From NCBI GenBank assembly GCA_014804645.1, contig JAAUZI010000039.1, positions 1 to 51,592 of the forward strand: a stretch of DNA of 51,592 nt, in the 5' to 3' direction. The notes under the pieces were generated by a model that searched no databases, was not told where the DNA came from, and worked only from the letters and a program-made list of their open reading frames with translations. Position 1 is the first letter of the stretch. Every line of letters starts with the position of its first letter. Made by a program: the position numbers and the translations under genes. This stretch comes from Lachnospiraceae bacterium (GTDB taxonomy: Bacteria > Bacillota > Clostridia > Lachnospirales > Lachnospiraceae). This document shows, one piece after another, positions 1-9,682 of this stretch.

Positions 1-40
1 GAGAGCGCTTTTTACGTTTCGTTGTCTTTACTGCTTCCAT
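1..40 (-). CDS. N-terminal fragment of a further gene of the glycan operon (product uncertain)
   Basis: Only the first 13 codons are inside the window. The ATG at 40-38 overlaps the TAA stop of the DUF5696 gene (TAATG arrangement), so the two are translationally coupled. The visible start is MEAVKTTKRKKRS, a short, very basic leader. Such a leader is common before the first membrane segment of MalF/LplB-type sugar permeases, and a second permease pair would fit this kind of operon. That identity is inference from context only; nothing catalytic or membrane-spanning is visible. Confidence 0.5.
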   Translation of the reverse strand, partial: MEAVKTTKRKKRS

Positions 41-2619
41 TAATTAACACCCCCTACCTTATAGTTTCTTGCGGGAACCGTTATCCCATCCACCGTCTGG
101 TCCTCTGTACTTTCATTGATATAAATCACCACACCGTTGCTGTAGGATACTACCTTCACTCCGTTGTCCAACACCTCATGGTTAACAATCGCCGCATCGC
201 TCACATACTTCAGTGCATTGTTTACTTCCGTGTAGATGGCAATGGCGTCATCCTTCCAATTGCTGTAGGTGGTAGCATAGTACCGATTCAGTCCGGTGTT
301 CTTGATATCACTGGCATTCCGGTAGGTAAACATGAAGTGTGGCGCTGCGCCATACTCCACCAGATTGAGTACAATGTCCGCCTTGTCGTAGGTGTCACTC
401 AGGTTGATATTGCTGCCCGCATAGTCGATATAGCCATGAATCAGCATCTCGTAAAAAGGAACTGTGCTGTCCACAATATAGTAATCATTGGAAGACAGAG
501 GAACATTAATCATATCGTCCGCATAGGCAAAGGCATAATCATTACCCGCGTTAACCATGATACTTTTTCCGGTATCCTCAATCTGTGCCAGGCTTGCCTG
601 CACAACATCCAGCGCTGCCTCGCGGTCAATGATATTGGTACGTTTCTTGTCCGAATGCAGCTCATAGCCCAGATCTCTCAGAGAGATGCCGCCTATATCA
701 AATTTGTCAATCTTCTTTGTGAAGGCATCCACATAACGCACCAGGAATTTGGGAGAGATGAGGAAATAGTGATTCTCGCCATATCCCAGACCAGAGGTCT
801 TACGCAGAGTCGCCGGGTTCACCAACCCAAATTCGGCTACATAACCAGCTCCATAATACCGGGAAGTCTCATTGTTGTAGGAATAGCGTCTACTCACATA
901 GCTTATTTCCTGGAAAGCCACATCCCCATAGAAAATATTGCCGTCTGCCGCCATAAGACTGCTCAAATCCTCCAGTCCCGACTTACCGCCCATGGAGAGG
1001 GGCACTTTGATCTTATCCACCACATCATGATGATAGCCATGATTCATCCAACCCTGGAAATTCATTACCTGATTAGTGATGCCGCTCTGTTTCAGATCCT
1101 CATAGATCTCGGCAGCCTCATCAAAGTCTGTCATGGTATACATGCCGTTGTACTGCGTTCCAAGGAAGAACTTTGTCATGGTCACGCCGCCCAGCACATC
1201 ATAATAGAACTTCAGATCTTTCTCTCCATCTGTTTTCGCTGTCAGCTTTCCCTCGGATATCAGGCGTTCTCTGTAGTAATTTGCCGCCTGCGCATAGGTG
1301 GCATTCTCCTGGGTCAGCATGGTATATTTCACCGTGATATTAGCGTCATAATAATTTGGCTCTATCACAGGGATATCCGCCTCATTACCGGTGGTGCCGA
1401 ACATGGAAAGCTTGTCGTTCCCCCTCAGCACAAAGGTGGGATATATAAAGTTGTATTCATTGATCTTTCCCGACACATATGCCGAGATAATACCAAGGCT
1501 TGCACCATCCTCAATGGTGGCAAATATTGCGCTGTTGTCACGGAAGATACCAAACAGGGCCATCTTTGCATCCACTGTATTCTCGCGCACCGTATACTCT
1601 GATGCCAGCGGGTCGATGCCGTATATATACTCGGCATACCATGCCGCTGTGGGCTTACCATTGTTAAAGTTGATCAGGGAACCGGAACCGTTAGGCACCA
1701 GCATATAGCCATTTTCCTCTGTTCCCGCAGTACCAAAATATCTCAGCAGCTGAATACGATACAGCTTGCCGTCGCCATTTTCCACCACATGGTTCATGGG
1801 AATAGATACATCCACTGCATCATTGTTCAGACGATACTCCAAAGGAATCTCAAAGGAAGTCGGAACAGCTCCCTCCACACCGGAGCCCATCATTTCTTCC
1901 ACATAATCCTCCCTGGTAAAGCCGATGGATTCAAAATATTGATTCAGCTTACGCAACTGGGATGCGCCGGTTAATGCACCCTCACGCAGTTCATAGTAGT
2001 CGTCTGCGACAGAGCTATCTATGTACCGCTGCTGCACATAGGCAGCTCCCTCCGCTTCCATCTCCGAGACCACTCTCTCCAGGGTGGCAGCACTGATATA
2101 CTGGGGCACGATACCTGTTGCAGCGTTCAGATCACCGACGGTATACAGGAATCGGATACCATTGTCGATGCTTTCCACCTCCAACTGATTCCTGTCTGTA
2201 CAATAACTGAAGGAATCATAGGTACCCACTGTCCTTGCTGCGGTAAAATACTCGATAATCATCTGGGATTTCAGATAATTCTTATGCATTGTATTGGCAA
2301 TGGCGTCCTGATCTGCATCAAGCGGATTAGAATAGGTAATCTGACCATTTCTCTTATCCACCACTGCAACCTCGCCGGTGACAGTATTGACATACAGTTT
2401 CAGAATATCATTCTGCGCCGCCAGCTCCATGCCCGCCACATCACTGCTGCTCTCGCTTATTGCCTGAAAGGCCCTTCCCTCCTCATATTCGTAGGAAGAC
2501 AGGTCATCCCGGTAGCTGTTGTAGAAGTAGTAACGGACCAGCCAGCGCACCACAAAAATGGCACAGACCGCCACTATAATGCTTACAATTCCAATTAATA
2601 TCTTTTTACTTGTCTGCAT
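40..2619 (-). CDS. DUF5696 domain-containing membrane-anchored protein
   Basis: 859 residues. A single hydrophobic segment at about residues 8-27 anchors the protein, with a basic MQTSKK start and a long extracytoplasmic part. The rest matches, from memory, the DUF5696 family, which has no established biochemical activity and sits in Firmicute glycan operons next to YIP1, NHL and ABC permease genes, as here. The C-terminus holds the repetitive segment NGVVIYINES followed by VDGITVPARNYKV, like the tail sandwich of some large glycoside hydrolases. A hydrolase role is therefore possible but unproven. It lies 12 nt after the YIP1 gene and overlaps the next gene by one base, so it is part of the operon that begins at the GH26 gene. 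Confidence 0.75.
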   Translation of the reverse strand: MQTSKKILIGIVSIIVAVCAIFVVRWLVRYYFYNSYRDDLSSYEYEEGRAFQAISESSSDVAGMELAAQNDILKLYVNTVTGEVAVVDKRNGQITYSNPLDADQDAIANTMHKNYLKSQMIIEYFTAARTVGTYDSFSYCTDRNQLEVESIDNGIRFLYTVGDLNAATGIVPQYISAATLERVVSEMEAEGAAYVQQRYIDSSVADDYYELREGALTGASQLRKLNQYFESIGFTREDYVEEMMGSGVEGAVPTSFEIPLEYRLNNDAVDVSIPMNHVVENGDGKLYRIQLLRYFGTAGTEENGYMLVPNGSGSLINFNNGKPTAAWYAEYIYGIDPLASEYTVRENTVDAKMALFGIFRDNSAIFATIEDGASLGIISAYVSGKINEYNFIYPTFVLRGNDKLSMFGTTGNEADIPVIEPNYYDANITVKYTMLTQENATYAQAANYYRERLISEGKLTAKTDGEKDLKFYYDVLGGVTMTKFFLGTQYNGMYTMTDFDEAAEIYEDLKQSGITNQVMNFQGWMNHGYHHDVVDKIKVPLSMGGKSGLEDLSSLMAADGNIFYGDVAFQEISYVSRRYSYNNETSRYYGAGYVAEFGLVNPATLRKTSGLGYGENHYFLISPKFLVRYVDAFTKKIDKFDIGGISLRDLGYELHSDKKRTNIIDREAALDVVQASLAQIEDTGKSIMVNAGNDYAFAYADDMINVPLSSNDYYIVDSTVPFYEMLIHGYIDYAGSNINLSDTYDKADIVLNLVEYGAAPHFMFTYRNASDIKNTGLNRYYATTYSNWKDDAIAIYTEVNNALKYVSDAAIVNHEVLDNGVKVVSYSNGVVIYINESTEDQTVDGITVPARNYKVGGVN

Positions 2620-2631
2620 CTCTTCCTCCTC

Positions 2632-3264
2632 CTACACTCTGAATATCAGTTCCTGATAAATGCTGTGGATGAAGTTATATAACTGGTTCAGCAGATCAAA
2701 CAGCAGCAATGCAAGGAAGATAATGATAAACATTGCAACGAAGGTCAGGAGAATGGTTATCAGTGTCTTGCCCAGGGTATAATTGTGAATCTGCATGATT
2801 CCCATCAATGCCATAATCACCGCATAGGCAATTCCCAGGCCCATGATAATGGTGTAAAACGCACCCTCGTCCTCCGTCACAAACTGGCTGAAAATCGTAC
2901 CGATATTAAAGCATACGATCAGGGGAATCATCGCATAGCCAATGGCTATCGCCGTATCCTTTAGTCTCCCCTCACCGTTCATCAGACAAGTGATCGACCA
3001 GTTGCCCACGCAGAACAGCCCATACAGCAAAAACACTGCGATCAGCTCCGGCAAAGCATTTACTGTCAGAGGGTCCACGTCATTGACAATAAAGCTGGCC
3101 GCCATACGGTTGATGGAAAAGGTAAAGGAAAACAACATCACCAGCAGAATGGCAATGGGTACACTGCCCCTCTCCCTGTGTCGGATCTCATAATAGGCAT
3201 CCATAGGATGGCTTACAGTGTAAAATGCATATTTCCATTTGTCCCTAGAAAACAGTTCTTTCAT
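2632..3264 (-). CDS. YIP1 family membrane protein
   Basis: 210 residues with about five hydrophobic segments (near residues 33-55, 70-90, 105-127, 134-156 and 168-190), typical of the Yip1 domain. The N-terminus reads KWKYAFYTVSHPMDAYYEIR, a soluble lead-in seen before the membrane core of bacterial YIP1 homologues. The ATG overlaps the TGA stop of the NHL gene by one base, so the two are coupled. Members of this family recur beside DUF5696 and NHL genes in sugar ABC operons. The role is not established; a scaffolding or membrane-organising job for the uptake machinery is only inference. Confidence 0.75.
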   Translation of the reverse strand: MKELFSRDKWKYAFYTVSHPMDAYYEIRHRERGSVPIAILLVMLFSFTFSINRMAASFIVNDVDPLTVNALPELIAVFLLYGLFCVGNWSITCLMNGEGRLKDTAIAIGYAMIPLIVCFNIGTIFSQFVTEDEGAFYTIIMGLGIAYAVIMALMGIMQIHNYTLGKTLITILLTFVAMFIIIFLALLLFDLLNQLYNFIHSIYQELIFRV

Positions 3265-4748
3265 CAGGTAAGCCCTCCTTTTTTAAATTTCGCCTTAATT
3301 TTGGTTTTTAGAAACTTCTTATATACAATCAGCAAAGCAATCAGGATGATTACCACCGTCATCACCAGACTTAAGTTCTCTTTAAGAATCTCATTTCGGT
3401 AACGTTTGAAAGCGATGGAGTAATATTTGCGGTTCATACCCAATTTCAGATAGTGCATAGCCGCCTTATTATCACCGGCAGTCAGATATGCCTTGCCCAT
3501 ACCGACGTTTGCAAGCTCATTATTCTCATCCAGTTTCAGCACTGCCTCCCACTTGCCGATAGCCAGTGCCTCGTCACCATCATAACGCAGAGCCACCGCA
3601 TCATTGATCAGAGAGCCGTACTCGGTTTCACCGAAACTCAGGATCGCTCCCTGGGAAGAATCCAGCACGATAATCTGGTCATCTATCACCTCGATGGCGA
3701 TGGGAGTACTGAAAGTACCTCTCTGGCTCCCTAAGCCCCCGAATACATATAACAGATTCCCCTCTCTGTCATAGGTAAAGATCCGGCCCCTCTTGCGGTC
3801 CAGCAGAGAATAGATACCTTTCTCCCGGTATACCACATCAATAAATTCACTGGGACCACCATACTCGCCGTATATGCCATAATAGAGATCGCCGCCCAGA
3901 TTCTGGCTCTCACCCTTTATGATGACGTCCTCGCCCTTGGGATTAAGTCTTCTGACACCCTGTACGCCCTCAGAGTCAATATTCGAGGCATACACAAAAC
4001 CATCGCTGTCTATGTCAATTCCGGTAAACTCGGTGGGAATGAACAATTGCTGCCTGGAGCGCTCTTCCTTGCTGGCCAACTTTCTCCAGAATTTCTCCCA
4101 CAGGCTGATCTTAACTTGGATGGTTCCGAAATATCCGGTAAACTGTCCGTTGCTCTCAAACACAAGAATACCCTCGAAAGCATTCTTGGCAATGACGTAC
4201 ACACGGTCCGCATAATCCACAGTCACCTTCAGAGGAGTGAAGTCAAAACCTTCCTCCAGAATCTCAGACTGGGGATTGTCAATAATCTTGATAAATTCAC
4301 CCTCAGGAGTCAACATCACAATACGTTTGTTGTCCGTATCCGCCACATAGAGCTGCTCATTCTCAGATACACAGACGCCCTGGGGCATTAGGAAACCATC
4401 CTTCTGCCCGTCCCTGGTAAAGCTGTCAATGATGCGCACCACCTCGTTCATACTGTGATTAAGTACTACGATACGGTTGTTCTTTGTATCAGCGACATAA
4501 ACTTCGCCGTTTGGCGCCACACACAGATCCTGCGGCTCAATAAAGTTATCAATTCCCAGATCCTGACCTGTGACACTGCCGGTAGGCACATAGGCTGCCG
4601 GTGTCAGCACCACATTCTCACGATAGTCATAATTGTATGTATCATAGGGCAGGTCTTCCGCCTGTGCAGTCATTCCCAGAGAAGTCGCCAGCACTACACC
4701 GGCCAGCAGGGAGGTCAATGTTCTTTTAAACCAATTTCTCTTTTTCAT
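3264..4748 (-). CDS. Secreted, membrane-anchored NHL-repeat (beta-propeller) protein
   Basis: 494 residues. A signal peptide covers about 1-30 (basic KKRNWFKR start, hydrophobic core, TAQA cleavage site). Residues about 65-375 carry NHL-type blades, recognisable by repeats such as EPQDLCVAPNGEVYVADTKN and MPQGVCVSENEQLYVADTDN. A TPR-like stretch follows (about 385-435, GKWEAVLKLDENNELANVGM), then a membrane segment at about 455-475 and a basic tail. The propeller therefore faces outside and is anchored at its C-terminus. It probably binds protein or glycan for the neighbouring ABC importer, but no ligand can be read from the sequence. It lies 13 nt after the permease gene. Confidence 0.8.
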   Translation of the reverse strand: MKKRNWFKRTLTSLLAGVVLATSLGMTAQAEDLPYDTYNYDYRENVVLTPAAYVPTGSVTGQDLGIDNFIEPQDLCVAPNGEVYVADTKNNRIVVLNHSMNEVVRIIDSFTRDGQKDGFLMPQGVCVSENEQLYVADTDNKRIVMLTPEGEFIKIIDNPQSEILEEGFDFTPLKVTVDYADRVYVIAKNAFEGILVFESNGQFTGYFGTIQVKISLWEKFWRKLASKEERSRQQLFIPTEFTGIDIDSDGFVYASNIDSEGVQGVRRLNPKGEDVIIKGESQNLGGDLYYGIYGEYGGPSEFIDVVYREKGIYSLLDRKRGRIFTYDREGNLLYVFGGLGSQRGTFSTPIAIEVIDDQIIVLDSSQGAILSFGETEYGSLINDAVALRYDGDEALAIGKWEAVLKLDENNELANVGMGKAYLTAGDNKAAMHYLKLGMNRKYYSIAFKRYRNEILKENLSLVMTVVIILIALLIVYKKFLKTKIKAKFKKGGLT

Positions 4749-4761
4749 ATGCTCCCTCCTC

Positions 4762-5649
4762 TTAATCCTTCATACCGGATGTGGTCATAGTCTCCAGAAC
4801 GTTGCTCTGACAAATCAGGAAGAAAGTGATAGGCACCGCCGCAATGATAAATGTCACGGCCGCTGCCGCACCGGCTCTCGCCACACCGCCCGCTGTGATC
4901 TGCTGCAGCGCAAACTGCAGAGGCTTTAACTGCTCATCCCTCAGGAACATGGAACCTGTGTTACCCCACATCTGCTGGAACTGGAAGATAGCCAGAGTCA
5001 ACCATGCGGGCTTTACGTTAGGCATCACAATCGTCCAGAAGATATTCCACTCTGATGCACCGTCCAGCCTGGCCGATTCCATCAGGGAATCCGGCAGCTG
5101 CTCCATGAACTGTTTCATCAGGTACAGACCCATGCCAAAGGACCATGCGGGCAGGATCAGCGCCAGATAGTTGTTGTTGATCCCCAGCCAGGAAATGATC
5201 AGATACTGGGGAATCTGAGTCACCGTCCAGGAGAACATCATGGACAGCACGACCATGCTGAACAAAATATTCTTGGCCGGGAACTTGTGCTTTGCCAGCG
5301 GATATGCCGCCAGGGACGCCACCACCACATGTCCAACCATACCCAGGCCAGTGATAATGATAGTGTTCAGGATATATCTGGAAAAAGGAATCCAGGAATC
5401 GTTCATCAGCACGAACAGATCCGAGAAATTTTCCAGCGTAGGGTTCCGCACAAAAATTTTGGGCGGGAACTGATATAACTCATCCAAGGGCTTTAATGCA
5501 TTGTTTATAATCATCACCAGCGGCAGCGCCATGAACACACCGCAGATAATCATCAGGATAAACAAAAGGGTGTTTCCTGCCATGGAACGATTCAGCTGTT
5601 TTTCTCTTTTGCGAAAGAAACGTCTTTTTAATTTGATAGTCTCAGCCAC
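4762..5649 (-). CDS. Carbohydrate ABC transporter permease (MalG type)
   Basis: 295 residues with six predicted membrane helices and the cytoplasmic EAA loop MESARLDGASEWNIFWTIVM, which contacts the ATPase. This is the MalG/AraQ-like partner of the preceding permease. The start is GTG at 5649, directly after the TAA of the upstream permease, with GGGAG six bases before it. No ATPase gene lies in the visible part of the operon, so a shared MsmK/MsmX-type ATPase encoded elsewhere probably energises uptake, as is usual for Firmicute oligosaccharide importers. The substrate is inferred from the GH26 and esterase neighbours. Confidence 0.93.
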   Translation of the reverse strand: MAETIKLKRRFFRKREKQLNRSMAGNTLLFILMIICGVFMALPLVMIINNALKPLDELYQFPPKIFVRNPTLENFSDLFVLMNDSWIPFSRYILNTIIITGLGMVGHVVVASLAAYPLAKHKFPAKNILFSMVVLSMMFSWTVTQIPQYLIISWLGINNNYLALILPAWSFGMGLYLMKQFMEQLPDSLMESARLDGASEWNIFWTIVMPNVKPAWLTLAIFQFQQMWGNTGSMFLRDEQLKPLQFALQQITAGGVARAGAAAAVTFIIAAVPITFFLICQSNVLETMTTSGMKD

Positions 5650-6603
5650 TTATTCTCCCACCCTTCCTAAAATTTTCTGTACTAACTTGTTGGTGCCTAC
5701 CATCAGCAGGAACAGGATGGTGGCGATTGCGGACGCATAACCCATATCAAAACGGGTGGAGCCGTAATCCAGCAGGTGAGTTACCACCGTGGCGCCTGCG
5801 TAATTGACCGAGGGGTTACCTGCCAGGTTGATAGAGATATCCGCCACCGCGAAAGACTGGGTGATCTGCATTACCGCACCGAACATCAACTGCGGTTTCA
5901 TGGCTGGCAGCGTAACATACCACAGCTCCTGCCAGCGGTTCTTGACGCCGTCCAGCGCCGCCGCCTCGTACATGCTCTTGTCCACGGTCTGCAGACCTGC
6001 GATAAAGGACAAAAAGCCGGTACCCAGAGACAGCCACAGCTGTACCACGATCAGAACGGGCAGAATGTATTTCTCCGTCTGCATCCACAGCTTTGCCTCA
6101 TTGATGATATCCAGTTTCAGCAGAATACCGTTCAGGTAGCCATAACGGTCGCCCGTCAAAATCAGATTCCATACCAGATACGCGTTACCGCAGATGGAGG
6201 GCGCATAGAAAATCAGGGTCAGAAAGGCTCTGAGCTTTCCCTTGAACTCATTGATGATCCATGCGAACAGCAGACACAGCATATAGCTGACCGGCCCTGT
6301 AACCACTGCGAATATCAGTGTATTCTTCAGGGAGATCAGGAAAATATCGTCCTCCAGGAAGAGCTTGATATAGTTCTTCCATCCCACAAACGTGGGCAGC
6401 TCCAGCATGTTAAAGTATGTAAAACTCAGCGCTATGGACATGAGCACCGGCAGTACCGTGAAGAAGAAAAACAGGATAAAGTACGGTGCAATCATAAAGT
6501 AGGAGGCTTTGTTTCTCGCAACCTGATAGCGCAGGGTGCTTTGCTTTTTTGCGATGTCCAGTGCTTCCTGGGAAACCCCGGAACTTACTGCTTCGTTAGC
6601 CAT
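5650..6603 (-). CDS. Sugar ABC transporter permease (MalF/LplB type)
   Basis: 317 residues with six membrane helices, the typical YFMIAPYFILFFFFTVLPVL first segment at about 36-55 and the EAA loop MYEAAALDGVKNRWQELWYV. It forms the membrane channel with the following MalG-type permease, which starts one base after its stop codon. It lies 14 nt downstream of the large solute-binding protein. The length and helix count are normal for the family. Confidence 0.93.
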   Translation of the reverse strand: MANEAVSSGVSQEALDIAKKQSTLRYQVARNKASYFMIAPYFILFFFFTVLPVLMSIALSFTYFNMLELPTFVGWKNYIKLFLEDDIFLISLKNTLIFAVVTGPVSYMLCLLFAWIINEFKGKLRAFLTLIFYAPSICGNAYLVWNLILTGDRYGYLNGILLKLDIINEAKLWMQTEKYILPVLIVVQLWLSLGTGFLSFIAGLQTVDKSMYEAAALDGVKNRWQELWYVTLPAMKPQLMFGAVMQITQSFAVADISINLAGNPSVNYAGATVVTHLLDYGSTRFDMGYASAIATILFLLMVGTNKLVQKILGRVGE

Positions 6604-6617
6604 ATGTCTCTCCCCTC

Positions 6618-9600
6618 CTATTCTTCCGCGGCCACAGGCAGGCCGAATTCTTCTCGTTTATAGCTGATCTCCGCATTTACATATATAATTTTATCCATCA
6701 GTTCCTCTCTGGGAGTGGCTACCTGTGTCCGCCCGGTAGAGCTGGAATCCGTAGTCACGCTGTAGAACGCGTTGTTCACATTACGCCAAGTATAGTAACC
6801 GCCGGGCACCTGAGGAATTCCCTGCACCTGTCCGAACTGCTCCATGATCTCCCGATAGTCTCTGATAGGCCAGGACAGACTGGACATCGCCTCCAGATTG
6901 GCTGTGGCCACACGGGCGCTGGCGCCCATCAGGCTCTCCATCTCTCTGCCGTACAGAATCTGGGTCTCCGCATCGGTCCACCATTTCAGGAACTCCCAGC
7001 ACTCCTTGGGATGCTCTGTGTTAGCCATGATGATGTCCGCGAGACCGGTACTGCCGGTGGCGTGCAAAATGCTTCCATCCTCCTGCAGATTGCCGGGCAC
7101 TACGGTGAAATCCCACAGTCCTGCAATATCCGGCGCAGAAACCTGTAAGTTATTGTAGGTGGTATAGTCCGAAATAATGATCGGGCACTCACCGGTACGG
7201 AAACGCTCCTCCACGCTGGTAGCCTTATCCAGCTTGTAGTCGGTGTAGTATTCACAGTACTGCTTAAAGGTCGCCACCGCAATATCGGAGTCCAGCATGG
7301 ATCTGTCGCCGTTGTCGGAGTAGTACTCTCCGCCGTTCTGGAACAGCAGCATGGCAAAGGTCTGCTCGTTGGGCAGCATGCCGAATTCCATCTGGTTCTT
7401 GGCCAGCACTGTCATGGCCACCTTCACCTCGTCCCATGTGGTAGGCACTTCCAGGCCGATCTCGGCCAGAATATCCTTGCGGTAGAACATCATGGGGAAG
7501 GTCTGGGTATCCGGCAGCGCGTAGGTTGCGCCGTTAAAGCTGAAGGGTACCAGCGCGCTCTCGCTGAATCTCCCTGTAATCTCGTCAAAATCGTCAAACT
7601 GTGACAGATCCAGCACTGCATTACGGATTCCGTAGTTGACAGGCGTGTCATTACCCGTGTTCAGCACGGCTCCAGCGATACCGTTGGTGTTGGCTACCTG
7701 AATAGCCATGTCCGGTCCCTCGTCGGCCAGGGTTGCCCGCAGCAGCGTGTTCATATCCACCAGCTGCACATTGACGTTAATGCCGGTCTTACTGGTAAAG
7801 TTCTCATCAATCAACGCCTTGATGACATTGGCCTGGTCACGACCGGTACCGATCCACAGAGTCAGCACCACGCCCTCGGTCTCATCGTCAATGGCATTGC
7901 CGATCTGGTTGTAATCCACAATAAAGGAGTAGAACAGTCTCTGTATCTCATAGCCCAGCTTGGAGAAAAAGCCGGAGGATGCAATCTTCTGATGGTTCTC
8001 CGGAGAGTATACCATGATCCTGTCAATCTGTAGAGGCTGGTACAGCACCTGGGTGATCCAGTTACCGCAGGCTCTCACATTCACCTTATAGGAGGAAAGT
8101 ACCTCCACGAAGCGCTCCTGGTCATCAATCAGCTCATCCAGCTGGTCCTGCATGGTAATCAGAGTGGTCAGCTTATCGCTGTTGCGCCCTGCCGTCACTC
8201 GCATGGCCTCCAGCGCCTGATTGATTCCCGCTCTGGCCTCGATCAACTCCGCCTCCAGCCCGGGCAGGGACGCCGTCAGCTGGTAGTCGCGGTATTTATC
8301 CGGAGCCACGCCGGTGATATAAATCACCTGGCGATAGATAGAGTTCAACAGCTGTACCGTATCCTGCACGGTGCTGATGATTTCCGCCATATCGCCCAGC
8401 ACCACCTCCATGCGCAGAGTGTGGGTACCGGCCTCCAGATAAAAGCTATAGGGATTGCCCTCCTCATCGGACAGCACTTCCTCTCTCCAGTTCTGCTCAT
8501 AGCTAAAGCCGTAATCACTCATCTCCTCAAAGGGCACTACGCCGTCGATGGAAATCCGGCGGCACACATCAATACCACGCACAAAATTCTGCTTGCAGTA
8601 GGCGGATATATTGTAGTAACCGCTTGAAGGTACCTCAAAATTCCACTCCACCCACTGTCCGGCCTCCTGCCAGGAGGTACCGCCTATGGTATTGTTCAGC
8701 AGCAGCTTGGGGCTGGAGGGATACACGGCGGGAGAAGACTGATCCTGTCTGGGGTACAACATCTGAGACGAGGTCTTATCCGCATTTTCACCTTCTATAC
8801 GAATGCTCTCCGCAACGCTGTCCTGATATCCCGCAGCATCCCATGCGGCCTTTGTGGCTGCATAGTCTTTCACCTTCTCGCTGTTGTTTAACACGATCTC
8901 CGACAGCAGCAGAGGCTCTCTCTGGGACATGATGGTGAGAGTGTGGGTACCGGCCTCCAGATACAGGGACAGGGGAGTAGTCACATAGCCGTTGCTGTCA
9001 TACAGATAGCTCTCCACCCACTCCGGTGCCTCCACCGCACGAGGTTTCACGTCATTGCCCTGGCTGTCCACCTGCCACACCTTGGTCACGATGCCATTCT
9101 CATCCGCGGCCATCTCGGTCACGTTGGTAATCCATATTCTTTTCAGTTCCACCAGCGCCAGCTCGCTGTAGGGAAGCTCCCCATCCACGAAGAAAGCTCT
9201 CTGAATCTCGGAGCTTTTGCCCTCAATGGGATAGTACACCAGGGACAGGTCATAGAAACCGCTCTCCCCGATCTCCATCTCGTATTCCACCAGAGCCTCT
9301 TCGCTTGTCAACAGTGCGCTGCCGCCGCCGGGAATATTCTCATAATTGTCATATATCTCAGGGACAGTGGTTACACCGTTCTCCTCGTATCTGACATAAT
9401 CCACAGCCGGGATACGATATTCCCGATCGGGATATACCTGAGGATTGGCCGCCGCATATTCCTGATAGCCCAGCACAGAGGGATCTATGGAATAAGTACC
9501 GACAATCCCCTCATATTCCTCCTGCGTGGTGTCGGTAGCCGCCTGGGCTTGCAGCGCATTCTGCGGAACCACACCTGCCACCAAGGCCGCTGCCAGAAGA

Positions 9601-9650
9601 AATGCCATTTTTCTTTTCCAGTTCTTTCTTCTCATCGTTTTCCTCTCCAT
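6618..9650 (-). CDS. Giant extracellular solute-binding protein with carbohydrate-binding-like modules
   Basis: 1010 residues, more than twice the usual 400-450 of a family 1 sugar-binding protein. A signal peptide ends near residue 37 (ALQAQA) and has no lipobox cysteine. Two jelly-roll-like modules follow: about 85-256 (GESGFYDLSLVYY ... LYLEAGTHTLTIM) and about 283-420 (IRIEGENAD ... FYLEAGTHTLRMEV). Both carry the G-F/Y-Y and L-EAGTHTL strands seen in CBM6/35-type folds. A helical linker spans about 425-585. The binding-protein fold then runs from about 594 to the end (LTLWIGTGRDQANVIKALID, ALPDTQTFPMMFYRKDIL). It probably captures oligosaccharides for the two permeases downstream. Without a lipobox, its retention at the cell surface needs another explanation. 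Confidence 0.88.
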   Translation of the reverse strand: MERKTMRRKNWKRKMAFLLAAALVAGVVPQNALQAQAATDTTQEEYEGIVGTYSIDPSVLGYQEYAAANPQVYPDREYRIPAVDYVRYEENGVTTVPEIYDNYENIPGGGSALLTSEEALVEYEMEIGESGFYDLSLVYYPIEGKSSEIQRAFFVDGELPYSELALVELKRIWITNVTEMAADENGIVTKVWQVDSQGNDVKPRAVEAPEWVESYLYDSNGYVTTPLSLYLEAGTHTLTIMSQREPLLLSEIVLNNSEKVKDYAATKAAWDAAGYQDSVAESIRIEGENADKTSSQMLYPRQDQSSPAVYPSSPKLLLNNTIGGTSWQEAGQWVEWNFEVPSSGYYNISAYCKQNFVRGIDVCRRISIDGVVPFEEMSDYGFSYEQNWREEVLSDEEGNPYSFYLEAGTHTLRMEVVLGDMAEIISTVQDTVQLLNSIYRQVIYITGVAPDKYRDYQLTASLPGLEAELIEARAGINQALEAMRVTAGRNSDKLTTLITMQDQLDELIDDQERFVEVLSSYKVNVRACGNWITQVLYQPLQIDRIMVYSPENHQKIASSGFFSKLGYEIQRLFYSFIVDYNQIGNAIDDETEGVVLTLWIGTGRDQANVIKALIDENFTSKTGINVNVQLVDMNTLLRATLADEGPDMAIQVANTNGIAGAVLNTGNDTPVNYGIRNAVLDLSQFDDFDEITGRFSESALVPFSFNGATYALPDTQTFPMMFYRKDILAEIGLEVPTTWDEVKVAMTVLAKNQMEFGMLPNEQTFAMLLFQNGGEYYSDNGDRSMLDSDIAVATFKQYCEYYTDYKLDKATSVEERFRTGECPIIISDYTTYNNLQVSAPDIAGLWDFTVVPGNLQEDGSILHATGSTGLADIIMANTEHPKECWEFLKWWTDAETQILYGREMESLMGASARVATANLEAMSSLSWPIRDYREIMEQFGQVQGIPQVPGGYYTWRNVNNAFYSVTTDSSSTGRTQVATPREELMDKIIYVNAEISYKREEFGLPVAAEE

Positions 9651-9682
9651 CTCTCTATAACTCTATCTTACCTGAGCATCAA

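Noticed and set aside
22..1602. 526-codon open frame on the plus strand
   Set aside because: It lies antisense within the DUF5696 gene, has no ribosome site and a composition expected from the opposite coding strand (His/Ile-rich). It is a shadow frame.
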